Source of the DNA: Streptomyces sp. NBC_00376 | Lineage (GTDB): Bacteria; Actinomycetota; Actinomycetes; Streptomycetales; Streptomycetaceae | Length of the DNA: 64,000 nt | NCBI RefSeq assembly: GCF_036077095.1 | Contig: NZ_CP107960.1 | Span: forward strand, 8,742,001-8,806,000 | Direction: 5' to 3' | Shown here: piece after piece, positions 1-8,864 of the stretch | How positions within the stretch are numbered: position 1 is the first letter of the stretch | How the letters are laid out: each line of letters starts with the position of its first letter | Notes under the pieces: generated by a model | The model's input: only the letters and a program-made list of their open reading frames with translations | Database searches by the model: none | Told to the model about the DNA's origin: nothing | Position numbers and translations under genes: made by a program

Positions 1-1
1 A

Positions 2-481
2 GCCTTGCCCGAGGAGACGACGCTGCGCGGCTACACGTGGACATTGCTGCGCAGACGGTTCGGTCCCGCACTGGCGGCGCTCGGCACCACGGCGGTCTTC
101 CTGCTCGTACCGGGCACCTCGACGCTGGTGACGGTCGGCATTGCCCGGCTGGCCGGTGACGAGCCGGGCCATATCGGCATCGCCCCGGAGGGGCAGCACC
201 CCGTCGACTACCTCATCCTCCTGACGGTCTTCAGCCTGACCCTGATCGCCGCCCGTGCGGCCGTGGGCCACGCCCCGTTGTGGGCGGCGATCGGCACGCA
301 CCTGACCGTCCTGACCGTGAACCGCATCATGTTGCAGGGCGAGGCCCGCGACGCGGGCGTGACGGTGGAGCAGGCGTCCGGTGACGCGGTGCTACTCGTA
401 CCGCTGTACCTGGTGGTCGTCGCGATCGCATTCCTGGCGTGCCGCCGAGTCACGCGTCGGCACACGCCCGGCGCAAGGTAG
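2..481 (+). CDS. CPBP-family intramembrane metalloprotease, 5' end outside window
   Basis: The reading frame is open to the left edge, so the N-terminus lies upstream; the TTG at 5 is probably internal. The visible C-terminal part begins with the EExxxRG motif (glutamates that activate water in CPBP/Abi proteases), followed by hydrophobic segments and a second motif with a conserved His and Asn (GTHLTVLTVNR). Families of this type cleave or process membrane proteins, or serve in bacteriocin self-immunity. Two or three membrane helices remain. It ends with a basic tail. Identification rests on the paired motifs. The substrate is unknown. Confidence 0.6.
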   Translation, partial: ALPEETTLRGYTWTLLRRRFGPALAALGTTAVFLLVPGTSTLVTVGIARLAGDEPGHIGIAPEGQHPVDYLILLTVFSLTLIAARAAVGHAPLWAAIGTHLTVLTVNRIMLQGEARDAGVTVEQASGDAVLLVPLYLVVVAIAFLACRRVTRRHTPGAR

Positions 482-690
482 GCGGTCACCGTCACCGGCC
501 TGCTCGATGCCGGGCTCCTGGTCCGCGCAGAGAACGGGACCGCCGTCCTGCCCGACGACGTCCGGTACGGCCTTCGCCTCACGGACTCCGACGACGCCAG
601 CCCCTACTGACACCCCTCATGGCGAGACCACTGACACCCAGTGGCAGACGCCACTGACTTCTCAGTGGCGGACGGCAGCCAGCCGGTGAC

Positions 691-1020
691 GTGTCCCGCC
701 AAACGGGAGCACGCGAGATTTCCGCCTGCCTGATGGGCCGTCCTTTCGTCATCCGCGAATGTGGCCCTACCGCGGACGAGACCGTCGTCAGCTGGGCTGC
801 CTGCCTGCTGGCCGACCGCGCCCTCGCCATCCGAGCACACCGGGACCACGCGGCCACTGATCATCACAGCGCCGGCCTGCAGCGCCTCGTCGACCGGGGC
901 GCCCACGACACCGAAGCCGGCGCGCTGCTGCGCCATCCCGACCTGCTGGAACCCATCGCGAGGCTGCACCGCCCCCAGCTGATCGAGCTGCTCCACGCCG
1001 AGGCCGCTGGGACACCGTGA
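691..1020 (+). CDS. Hypothetical protein (doubtful)
   Basis: A 109-codon GTG-initiated frame with no recognised domain and no clear ribosome binding site. The last third is leucine-rich and could be helical. A longer frame runs antisense over the same DNA, so coding is not certain. It sits between the CPBP gene and an IS5 remnant, and may be a fragment of a gene damaged by that insertion. The preceding stretch (482-690) holds nothing convincing. Confidence 0.2.
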   Translation: MSRQTGAREISACLMGRPFVIRECGPTADETVVSWAACLLADRALAIRAHRDHAATDHHSAGLQRLVDRGAHDTEAGALLRHPDLLEPIARLHRPQLIELLHAEAAGTP

Positions 1021-1102
1021 CAAGCCTGCAAGCGGCCGGACGCATCGGTCCGCCCCCGAACGGGACGGAAGGCAGTCGTGCTGCCAATGACCGGTGGCCT
1101 GA

Positions 1103-1483
1103 GTGCAGCACACCGGGGTGCCCTGGCGGGATCTGCCTGCGCGTTTCGGCCAGTGGAAGACCAGGTACGAGAGGCATAGGCGCTGGTCGGCGGATGGCAC
1201 GGGGGGCAAGGTCTTCGCGGCTGTCCTGGCCGACGCCGACACGAAGGGCCGTATCGATTGGTCGATGGTGAGCGTGGACTCCACCTCCTGCCGGGCTCAC
1301 CAGCATGCGGCCGGAGCGCGCGGAAGATCCCCACGGGTGCCGGGAAAAGAACGACGCCCTGGCAGCACCGCCCCGACGAGGGGCTGGGACGCTTCCAGGG
1401 TGGCCTGACCTGTAAGACTCACCTTGCCGGGGAAGGCGGACGCTGGCCCTTGGCCGTGCTGATCACGCCGGGCCCAGCGGCCC
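1103..1483 (+). pseudogene. IS5-type transposase remnant
   Basis: Parts of an IS5-family DDE transposase are readable. The first, in the 1103-1408 frame, has VPWRDLPARFGQW, RHRRWSADGT and DSTSCRAHQHAAGA (first catalytic Asp in the VDST motif). A second, from about 1385 in the frame of 1258, reads GLGRFQGGLTCKTHLAG, the usual GRSRGGLTTKIH region. The extreme N-terminus and the whole C-terminal catalytic half are missing, so it cannot be active. Its last codons run in frame into the methyltransferase fragment that follows. Confidence 0.75.
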
Positions 1484-2033
1484 ATCGCGCGGGTCGCCGT
1501 ACCGCGTTCGACCTCGGGACGGGGACGGGAGTACTCGCCGCCGTCCTGGCCCGCCGGGGCATCGACCACGTCATGGCCACCGGTATCAGCCCGCGCGCCC
1601 TGGCCTGCGCACACGAGAACGTCCGCCGACTGAACCTCAGCGGGCGCATCGACGTCGTGGGCCCCGGCCTGTTTCCCGAAGGGCGCGCGGACCTCAGCGT
1701 CTGCAACCCGCCTTGGATTCCAGCCCGGCCCACCTCCGCCGTGGAGCAAGGCGTCTACGACCCGGGCGGCGGCATGCTCCGCGACTTCCTGGACGGACTC
1801 ACAGCGCACCTCGAACCGGGAGGCGAAGGACGGCTCATCCTGTCGGACCTGGCCGAGCACCTTGGACTCAGGACGCGCAGCGAACTCCTGGCCGACATCG
1901 AGGCAGCGGGCCTGTACGTGGTGGACAGGACCGACATTCGGCCGCGGTATCCACGAGCGGGGGCACCGCGGATCCTCTCCACGCCGCCCGTGCCGCTGAG
2001 GTCACTTCGCTCTGGCGTCTCGCCGGCACTTGA
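1484..2033 (+). pseudogene. Class I SAM-dependent methyltransferase, truncated and frameshifted
   Basis: The fragment has the SAM-binding motif DLGTGTGVLA and the catalytic-loop motif NPPW, typical of the MTS / N5-glutamine-type methyltransferase group. The N-terminal half is gone, replaced by IS5 transposase sequence. Near 1957-1961, in a G-run, the frame must shift to keep homology: the downstream frame reads TADPLHAARAAEVTSLWRL and stops at 2033, which looks like the native C-terminus. One missing base explains this. The long frame continuing to 2097 is therefore artificial. Substrate unknown; almost certainly non-functional. Confidence 0.7.
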
Positions 2034-2299
2034 CGATCAGCGCCGGCCGTCGCCGGGGGCGAGCCGGCTGGTGACTTCGGCGATCGCCTCCAGGTAAGGG
2101 AGGCAGCGCATTTCCGGACTCGCGCTGGTGGTCGCTGTCGACATTGGGCCGGGGCTCACGGCATCCGGTGGATGTGATCGCAAGGCGGAGGAGGCACCGG
2201 CCACGCAACCGTTCGAGTTCGATAAGAGTCTAGTGACCGGAAACTTTTCTCCTGGAAGTCACCGCCCGTTTTCCCGCGTCCCAGCAGAGGATCTCTCCA

Positions 2300-3481
2300 A
2301 TGCCGATTCCCCCGCACAACCGTCGCGCCTCCCGTGCCGTTGCTGCCACCCTCAGCGCTGCCGGCCTGATCGCACTGGCTGCGGCTCCTGCCGCCTTCGG
2401 CGGTGAAACCGCACCCGAGTTGGTCGTTGGAGGCATCGAGCCGGTCAACGGGGTGAAACCTGGGAGCAGCTTGGGTCTGTCGGCAACCGTGGCGAACAAG
2501 GGCACCGGGGCGGCCGAGAAGGTGTGGGTCTCCTACGGCGTCACCCGAGGACTCGACTTCGCGGAGGTTCCCTCCAACTGCCGGACACAGCAGGTCCGGT
2601 CCTACGACGAGATGCCCGAGAGATGGATCGCGGTGTGTGCGTTCGACCAAGTGGTGGAGCCGGGCACCGTCTACACGCCCGAGAGGCCTCTCCGCGTCGA
2701 GGCACTGGACCGCGCGCTCAACGACGAGCTGCGAGTGAATGTCTGGGACGTCGATCCCGGAGCGGACGAGAACGGCACCCAGCCGGTGGCGGGAACCGCG
2801 CCGGCGGTGAAACTGGTCGAGGGACAGGCCGGGAGCGAGGGGACCGCACGAGTTGTCAATGTGCCCGTCAGCTCCGTCAACACGGCCGACTACCAGGTGA
2901 CGGGTGCCGCGCTGAAGGGAAGCGTCGGTGACACGGTGAAGATGAAGGTGAAGTTCATCAACGCCGGGCCCGCCTGGATCCTGACCAAACCGGGGGAACG
3001 GTCCGTCAGCGTCATGATCACGCCTCCCGCCGGAACGTCGGTCGTCAAGCGCGGCCAGTTCTGCCAGGCCAAAGGTAAGGCGTACGTCTGCGGCATGCGG
3101 TCGCTGAACGAGGGCAGCCAAGAGACCTACACCTTCGAGCTGAAGATCGACAAGCGGGTGGCGAACGCCAAGGGCCAGATGGCCCTGAGCACCGAGGCAC
3201 GGCCATTCGACCCCAACAAGGCCAACGACAAGGCCGACATCACGCTGGACGTCACGGGTGGGGAGCCGACTGGCTCGACGGGCGGCTCGGCCGATGTCTC
3301 GGGCGGCTCGGCCGGCGGGTCGTCGACGGCCGGCGACGACGGGACCACGACGAACGGCGGCATCCTGGCAGAAACCGGCTCCTCGACGCTGCCGATCACA
3401 GGCGCGGCTGCCGCAGCGGTGGCCACGGGCGCGGGCATGCTCTTCATCGTGCGTCGTCGCCGGACCCAGAGCCCGAGTTGA
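2300..3481 (+). CDS. Sortase-anchored (LAXTG) surface protein
   Basis: A 393-residue exported protein. It has a basic N-terminus and Ala-rich hydrophobic signal peptide (about residues 8-34), an Ig/DUF11-like ectodomain with a few Cys residues, a Gly/Ser/Thr-rich stalk (about 320-355), then the sorting signal: LAETG at 356-360, a hydrophobic segment and a terminal Arg cluster. LAXTG is the preferred signal of class E sortases in Streptomyces, so the protein should be cross-linked to peptidoglycan. ATG start, with a weak purine-rich site upstream. The downstream flank was invaded by an IS701 element directly after the stop codon. Role on the surface unknown. Confidence 0.8.
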   Translation: MPIPPHNRRASRAVAATLSAAGLIALAAAPAAFGGETAPELVVGGIEPVNGVKPGSSLGLSATVANKGTGAAEKVWVSYGVTRGLDFAEVPSNCRTQQVRSYDEMPERWIAVCAFDQVVEPGTVYTPERPLRVEALDRALNDELRVNVWDVDPGADENGTQPVAGTAPAVKLVEGQAGSEGTARVVNVPVSSVNTADYQVTGAALKGSVGDTVKMKVKFINAGPAWILTKPGERSVSVMITPPAGTSVVKRGQFCQAKGKAYVCGMRSLNEGSQETYTFELKIDKRVANAKGQMALSTEARPFDPNKANDKADITLDVTGGEPTGSTGGSADVSGGSAGGSSTAGDDGTTTNGGILAETGSSTLPITGAAAAAVATGAGMLFIVRRRRTQSPS

Positions 3482-3485
3482 CGAC

Positions 3486-4834
3486 CTAGTACTGCAACGG
3501 TGTTTGTCGTGACGGGTGGTCAGTCGGTGGGGCGTGGCCTCGTTGTTTGTAGTGGCTGGTTCGGGCTTGGTGTTGTCGTTTTCGGCGCCAGGTCGACCAG
3601 TGCAGGATGTGGTCGACGGGTGCGTGCCGTCGGTTGGTGAGGCGGTGGATCAGGCGTCTGATCTCGGCGAGGCTGAGGTGGATGAGCTGGGAGGATCCGT
3701 TTCTGCTTTCCCGGTGTCGAGCTGGCGGGCCCGCAGGACGGTGAGGCAGGCGTGGGCGGCCATGGCCAGGGTGATGTGGCGGTGCCAGCCGGGGTAGCGG
3801 CGGACCTGGTAGTCGTCCAGGCCGCACTCCTGCTTCGCGGTCTGGAAGCATTCCTCGATCGCCCAGCGGCTCCCGGCGATGTGGATCAGCTCGTCCAGGG
3901 TGGCGTCGGCCGGGCCGTAGGCGATGTAGTAGGAGAGCTCTTGGGGACGGGCAACGCTGCGACGGGCGATCACCCAATGCCGGCGGTCGGGCCGGTGCCA
4001 GGGGCGGACTTCGACGCGTGCCCAGTCATAGACGCGGGGCCCGTGGGAGCCCTGGCCGCACGAGCGGCGTTTCCATTTCTGCCGGGGCAGGGCGGGAAAT
4101 AGATCGCTCACGGGGTGGTCGATGGCCCAGCGGGTGACGACCGTGTCGTGGCGGGTGGTGGCCATGACGTGGAAGACGTCCGCCTGTTCCAGCTCAGAGC
4201 GCCAGCCCTTGCTGTAGCCGTAGCCGGCATCTGCGGTCACCCAGCGGAACGGGATCTTGCCGGCGATCGCGCGGCGGACCATCTCCTTGGCCATCGCCAC
4301 CTTCGTCGCGAAGCCGACCTCGTCGTCAATGCCGGCCCGGCGGCACCGCTCTCGGTCGTCCGTCCAGGAGGCAGGCAGATACAGACGGCGGTCGATCAGC
4401 GTTCGTCCGAGCGGGGCCGCATAGGCGAGGAAGACACCGACCTGGCAGTTCTCCGTGCGGCCCGCGGTGCCGGAGTACTGCCGTTGCACCCCGGCCGAAC
4501 CGGTGCCCTTCTTCAGGAAGCCGGTGTCGTCCACGATCAGCACCGCACCAGGATCGCCGAGATGCTCGACCACGTAGTCACGCACATCGTCCAGAACCTC
4601 GTCGGCGTCCCACTCGATCCGGTTCAACAGCCGGTGGATGCGGTCCGGACCTGCGTGGCCGGCTTCTTCGGCCAGCGTCCAGCCGTTCTTCCGCTGCAAC
4701 GGGGCTACGAGTCCCCGCATATAGGCAAGAGCTGACTCACGAGGCTCCGATCTGCCGAATCGGTGAAGAAACCGCCCTTGCACCGCACCCAACTCACCGG
4801 CCCACGACCTGACCTCAGCAAGATCCCCACCCAT
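3486..4834 (-). pseudogene. IS701-family DDE transposase, C-terminus frameshifted
   Basis: An ATG at 4834 opens a frame with the IS701 catalytic core: VDDTGFLKKG (first Asp), TADAGYG (second Asp) and WAIEECFQ (Glu). Near 3690 the frame leaves the family. Reading -1 from there restores the usual basic C-terminal tail (LIHLSLAEIRRLIHRL, then HWSTWRRKRQH), which runs to the edge of the IS and stops on the TAG of the flanking CTAG. No slippery heptamer is evident at the break, so a simple indel is more likely than programmed recoding. The catalytic core itself is intact. Confidence 0.8.
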
Positions 4835-4887
4835 GACAACACCAACGATCGACCTGCCTACCCGTCACAGCAAACACCGTTGCAGTA
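3490..4887 (-). mobile_element. IS701-family insertion sequence, copy A
   Basis: A complete element with about 27-bp terminal inverted repeats: the left end starts TACTGCAACGGTGTTTG and the right end is its complement. It is flanked by CTAG at 3486-3489 and 4888-4891, the 4-bp target duplication expected for IS701. The right CTAG doubles as the left flank of the next IS (IS5 type). Remnants of a related element occur at 6449-6745. Confidence 0.9.
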
Positions 4888-4891
4888 CTAG

Positions 4892-5893
4892 GGACTGTTT
4901 CTCGGATCTCCTGACAGGACTGGGGTGTTGAGGTCAGGGTGGTGGGATGGGTCGTGGGGATCTGACGAATGCGGAGTGGGACCGGCTGGAGTCACTCCTG
5001 CCTCGTGGTGGTGGGCGCGGGGGTCGGTGGAGTGACCACCGTCGGGTGATCAACGGGGTTCTCTACCGAGTGCGGACGGGTGTCCAGTGGCGGGACCTGC
5101 CGGAGCGGTTTGGGCCGTGGGAGACCGTCTACAAACGGCATCGTCGCTGGTCAGCTGATGGAACCTGGAAGATGCTGCTGTCTCGCATCCAGGCCGCCGA
5201 GGATGCCGCGGGCCGGATCGACTGGGATGTGTCCGTGGACTCGACCGCCGTGCGAGCCCACCAGCACGCTGCCGGCGCGCGGAAGGCGTCGGCGGCCGAG
5301 GGTCCTCAAAAGGGGAACGTTCGGGGGACGAACCAGGTCGACCCGGTGCTGCGGAAACTGGCCGTCCGGCTGGAGGAGGTGGTCGGATCGGCGAATGCCT
5401 GGGACGCTCCCGAGGCGGATTCACCACCAAGATCCACCTCGCCGCCGAGGGACGATGCCGCCCCCTCGCCTTCGTCCTGACACCCGGCCACTACGGCGAC
5501 GGCCCCCAGCTCGAGGCCGTGCTGGAGGAGATCTCCGTGCCCCGCAGCGGAGTCGGGCGGCCCCGCACCCGACCAGATCACGTCCTGGCGGACAAGGCCT
5601 ACACGTCCCGAAGAAACCGTCGCCACCTGCGACGACGCGGCATTAAGCACACCATCCCCGAACGCCTCGACCAGCAGAAACACCGGCAGAATCGGGGCTC
5701 CCGAGGCGGCCGGCCCACCGGCTTCGACAGCGAGCGCTACAAGAAACGCAACACCGTCGAACGGGCCATCAACCGGCTGAAGGGCTTCCGAGCGGTCGCC
5801 ACCCGCTACGAGAAACGCGCCTACATCTACCTTGGCACCGTCACCCTCGCGGCCCTCGCGATCTGGCTCCGAACATGATCCAAGAAACAGTGC
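4892..5893 (+). mobile_element. IS5-type insertion sequence, copy 1
   Basis: A full-length element. Left end GGGACTGTTTCTCGGATC; right end (complement) GGCACTGTTTCTTGGATC. CTAG flanks it on both sides (4888-4891 and 5894-5897). It lies immediately next to IS701 copy A with one shared CTAG. A nearly identical copy that lacks the left end is at 16828-17807, and a solo inverted end is at 6743-6767. Confidence 0.88.
4947..5878 (+). CDS. IS5-type transposase, two frames joined by a likely -1 shift
   Basis: The first frame (4947-5480) carries the DUF4096-like N-terminus (LTNAEWDRLESLLP, VQWRDLPERFGPW) and the first catalytic motif, VDSTAVRAHQHAAGA. The second frame (-1 relative; ends 5878) carries GRSRGGFTTKIHLAA, the second Asp (LADKAYTSR) and the final Glu region (KRNTVERAINRLKGF). 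The frames overlap, without stops, from before the in-phase tetramer A_AAG at 5309-5312 to beyond 5400, so Lys-tRNA slippage there would give a full-length protein. The second IS copy keeps the same arrangement. Confidence 0.78.
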
Positions 5894-6322
5894 CTAGCGG
5901 CGGTCGCTTTCACAGGCGTCGAGGCGTACGGCGGACAGGTAGTGCGTGCTCTGAGGGTTGACGTCTGCGGACAGTAGGAGTTTGCGGTCCGACGGGTCGA
6001 GGACCTCGGTCAGTTCATGGATGGGGTAGCCGAAGAGGTCGAAGTCGCCGAAGGCGACCGGAACGTCGGCGGCCCGGTCCGGGACGCGCTCGGTCCGCTC
6101 GACGATCAAGTGCCCCATGATCTGATCGGGACAAGCCGTGCAGGCATAGGCCGTGACCAGGATGTCGCAGTGAACGAAGAAGAAGGTCCAGTGCGCTCCG
6201 CACATCCACCCGCCGGCGCGGATGTCCGCCAGAGTTGACGCCGTCCACTGTGCCGCATGCTCGGTCATGCCGAATCGCAGGACGCCTGCGTTCGCTGGGA
6301 GGACGAGCCCGGTGCCGGGCAT
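5894..6322 (-). CDS. Hypothetical protein, actinobacterial
   Basis: About 142 residues from the ATG at 6322. An upstream extension of the frame reaches into IS701 debris and is unlikely to be native. The protein opens with MPGTGLVLPANAGVLRFGMT and contains a WMCGAHW stretch and an acidic C-terminal half (FGDFDLFGYP). I recognise the look of small Streptomyces proteins of unknown function but no named domain. Its stop codon is the TAG of the CTAG flanking IS5 copy 1, so the natural C-terminus may have been cut off by that insertion. Confidence 0.5.
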   Translation of the reverse strand: MPGTGLVLPANAGVLRFGMTEHAAQWTASTLADIRAGGWMCGAHWTFFFVHCDILVTAYACTACPDQIMGHLIVERTERVPDRAADVPVAFGDFDLFGYPIHELTEVLDPSDRKLLLSADVNPQSTHYLSAVRLDACESDRR

Positions 6323-6448
6323 CAATCGAAAGGTCACTCGAATAGTGTGCCGGGACGCGGCGGTTGGGCCACCCCGCTTGCGTTCCGTTCGTCCTGACAC
6401 AGATCCGAACCCGCACAGCTCCCCAGCCGTTTCGGGCGACGTTCTGGT

Positions 6449-6745
6449 GCTGCAACGGTGTTTGTGGTGATGGTTGGGCAGGTCAGTCGTTGGTGTGCTC
6501 ATGGGTGGGGAACTGTCTGATGCCCGGTCGTGGGCGGGTGAACTGAGTTCTTTGCACGAGCCGTTTCGTGCACCGTTTCACCAGGTCTGATCCGCGTGAG
6601 TCGGTGCTCGCGTACATGCGGGGACTGTTCGCTCCGCTGGAGGAGCGGAAGAACGGCTGGATGCTGGCGGACCGAGCCGGAAGGGGCGAACGTCTTTCAC
6701 GCCATGGCCACCACCCGGCACGACACCGTCGTCACCCAAGGCCGT
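6449..6745 (+). mobile_element. IS701-family remnant
   Basis: It starts with a terminal repeat like that of copy A (TGCTGCAACGGTGTTTG). An N-terminal transposase part follows (HRFTRSDPRESVLAYMRGL, about 6570-6630). After an internal deletion, a short middle part (FHAMATTRHDTVVT, about 6690-6735) matches the region before the last catalytic residue. The second Asp and the C-terminus are absent. It ends at an IS5-type terminal repeat. Confidence 0.75.
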
Positions 6746-6767
6746 CAGGAGATCCGAGAAACAGTGC
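6743..6767 (-). repeat. Solo IS5-type terminal repeat
   Basis: The sequence GTCAGGAGATCCGAGAAACA, continuing to GTGCC, is the inverted left end of IS5 copy 1 (4892-4916). No transposase of that type is attached. It marks an old deletion junction. Confidence 0.7.
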
Positions 6768-6936
6768 CTGGCGTTGGATCGCCACCGCGAAGGGCCGCGG
6801 TCACACCCTGACCGCGGCGTTCCGACGGCGCCCTGCTCACCCAGCGCGGCGTCCTCCGGGGCCGTCCAGCCCTGGAGGTTCGCCACCGTGTTCTGGCCGG
6901 ACCGCGCCGTCCGGGCCGTGTGTCGTGCCCCGCCAC

Positions 6937-7599
6937 TCAAGTCGCCAGCCCGTGGCGGTAGGCGTAGACCACGGCCTGGACGCGGTCACGCAGGCCCAGC
7001 TTGGCCAGGATGCGGGAGACGAATGTCTTGACGGTCTCCTGGCTGATCTGGAGGCTCCTGGCGATCTCGCTGTTGGAGAGGCCGTCTGCGATGAGCCGCA
7101 GGACCTCCAACTCACGTGAAGTCAGCGGCAGTTCGCTCGCGCTGCCGTCGTTGACGGGCCGGATGCGGGCAGCGTAGCGGCCAACGAGCTGGCGGGTGAC
7201 CTCGGGATCCAGCAGGGCGGAGCCCACGGCCACCGTGCGGATGCCGTGCAGGAGTTGGGCCGGGGGCGCGTCCTTGAGCAGAAAGCCACTCGCGCCCGCG
7301 CGCAGTGCCTCGTATACGTACTCATCGAGGTTGAACGTGGTGACGACCAGGACCTTGACGGGCCGCTCCACCCCGGCCCCGGCCAGCAGGCGTGTGGCCT
7401 CGATGCCGTCGAGCACTGGCATCCGTACGTCCATCACCACGACGTCGGGGCTCAGCCGCCCGGCGAGGTCGACCGCCGCGCGGCCGTCCCCGCACTCGCC
7501 CACCACCTCAAGATCGGGCTGCGCGCCAATGATGGTGACCAGGCCGGTGCGGATCAGCATCTGGTCGTCGCAGACCAGGACCCGGGTCGGTGCGCTCAC
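6937..7599 (-). CDS. NarL/FixJ-type response regulator
   Basis: 220 residues from a GTG start. The receiver domain (about 5-120) has the acidic pocket (CDDQ), the phospho-acceptor Asp in VVVMDVRMP (residue 57), and the conserved Thr and Lys (VVTTF, LLKDA). The C-terminal LuxR helix-turn-helix (about 158-215) reads LTSRELEVLRLIADGLSNSEIA. The GTG overlaps the kinase stop codon by 4 bp, so translation is coupled. It is the last gene of a CPBP protease - kinase - regulator operon and would act as a DNA-binding output for the kinase at 7596-8864. Targets unknown, perhaps its own operon. Confidence 0.9.
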   Translation of the reverse strand: MSAPTRVLVCDDQMLIRTGLVTIIGAQPDLEVVGECGDGRAAVDLAGRLSPDVVVMDVRMPVLDGIEATRLLAGAGVERPVKVLVVTTFNLDEYVYEALRAGASGFLLKDAPPAQLLHGIRTVAVGSALLDPEVTRQLVGRYAARIRPVNDGSASELPLTSRELEVLRLIADGLSNSEIARSLQISQETVKTFVSRILAKLGLRDRVQAVVYAYRHGLAT

Positions 7600-8864
7600 G
7601 CCGCGCCGCCCACGGGTATGCGGGCCCGTACGGCGTAGCCGCCGCCGGTGCACGCGCCTGCGTCGAAGTCGCCGCCGAGGCCGTCGACCCGTGCGTGCAG
7701 CCCGGCCAGGCCTCGTCCGCCGCCGCAGGGGGACGGGGAGCCCGAACCGGTGCCGTCCGTGGCGATGTCCACGGTGATCTCCTTGTCGGTGTGGCGGACC
7801 CGGACCGTGGTCAGGCCACCGCGGTCGTACTTGAGGGCGTTGGTCAGGGCTTCCTGTACCACTCGGTAGGCGACGAGGTCGGCGCTGCCCGGCGACACGG
7901 CCGGAGTGCCCTCCTCGGTGAACTCGACCGGCTGTCCGGCCCGTCGGGTCTGTTCGACGAGCGTACGCAGTCCGCCAATGGCGGGTGTTCTCGGTTCGGC
8001 GCCCTGAACGGTGGCCTGGCCGGGGCCGTGGCTCGGTTCGAGCAGGTCGAGCAGCTGCCGCAGGTCGGTGATGGCCTGTCGGCCTGTGTCGGTGATGGCG
8101 TCGAGCGTGTCGTCGAGGCGTTCGGGCGCGGCGGTCAGGTAACGGGCCGCCTCGGCCTGCACGACCATCGCGGTGACGTGATGGGTGACAATGTCGTGCA
8201 GTTCTCGCGCGATGCGCGTGCGTTCGGCGGCGCGGGTGTCGTCGGCGACGCGGCGGCGGCGCTCGGCCTCCGCAGCCCGGGTCGCGTGCAGCCAGGCCCC
8301 GATGCCCCAGGCGAAGGCCAGCATGAGGTAGAAGGTCATGAACCCGCTCGTCGGCTCGCCGCCCCGGCCGATGCGGGAGAGCGCGACGGCGAGCGGCACG
8401 TACGCCACTGAGAACAGGACTGCGGTGGTATGCCGATTCCGGCGCAGGTGGGCGCCCGCGCTGAGCAGGGCGATGGCCAGGGCGGTACCGGCGAACGTGT
8501 GGTAGCCGCAGAGCTGGTCGAGGCTGAACCCGAACGAGACCAGGGCGAGGCATAGGGCTGGGGAGCGCCGCCGCAGGGCGAGGGACAGGCATTCCAAGGC
8601 GACGGCAACGACGCCCAGGGTGTCGAGGGGGCGGGTTGCCACGTCGCCGATGGTGGTCCCATTGTCCCGGAAACCGGGGAGCACCGAGGCGACGAGGAAC
8701 AGCAGCCCGAGCGCAAGGTCCCGAGCCGTCACGTCGAGCCGGTGCCACAGCGATACGGCTCCGTGCCACGGTCGTACGGCGCCTATGGCCTCGGCTCCCG
8801 CCGCTCGTACGTCACTTCGGGTTTCGCTGAGGGTATGCACGCGCGTCTTGCCGAGCCGGCTCAC
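7596..8864 (-). CDS. Sensor histidine kinase (HisKA_3 / NarX type)
   Basis: 422 residues. A membrane sensor part (about 45-195, roughly five helices) has no large extracellular domain. A coiled linker is followed by the dimerisation box RTRIARELHDIVTHHV with the phospho-accepting His near 223, then a HATPase_c domain with an N-box (VQEALTNALKY) and glycine loops (GGGRGLAGLHARV). It overlaps both neighbours by 4 bp (ATGA/GTGA junctions). The small membrane-embedded sensor suggests it detects membrane stress, or the state of the CPBP protein made with it. ATG start at 8864. Confidence 0.9.
   Translation of the reverse strand: MSRLGKTRVHTLSETRSDVRAAGAEAIGAVRPWHGAVSLWHRLDVTARDLALGLLFLVASVLPGFRDNGTTIGDVATRPLDTLGVVAVALECLSLALRRRSPALCLALVSFGFSLDQLCGYHTFAGTALAIALLSAGAHLRRNRHTTAVLFSVAYVPLAVALSRIGRGGEPTSGFMTFYLMLAFAWGIGAWLHATRAAEAERRRRVADDTRAAERTRIARELHDIVTHHVTAMVVQAEAARYLTAAPERLDDTLDAITDTGRQAITDLRQLLDLLEPSHGPGQATVQGAEPRTPAIGGLRTLVEQTRRAGQPVEFTEEGTPAVSPGSADLVAYRVVQEALTNALKYDRGGLTTVRVRHTDKEITVDIATDGTGSGSPSPCGGGRGLAGLHARVDGLGGDFDAGACTGGGYAVRARIPVGGAA

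Noticed and set aside
2156..3121. A 321-codon leftward frame over the surface-protein gene
   Set aside because: Antisense to a gene with signal peptide, LAXTG signal and good codon use; no features of its own.
3690..3700. Programmed frameshift in IS701 copy A
   Set aside because: The break has no slippery heptamer in the right phase and no clear downstream stem, unlike copy B. A plain indel is simpler.
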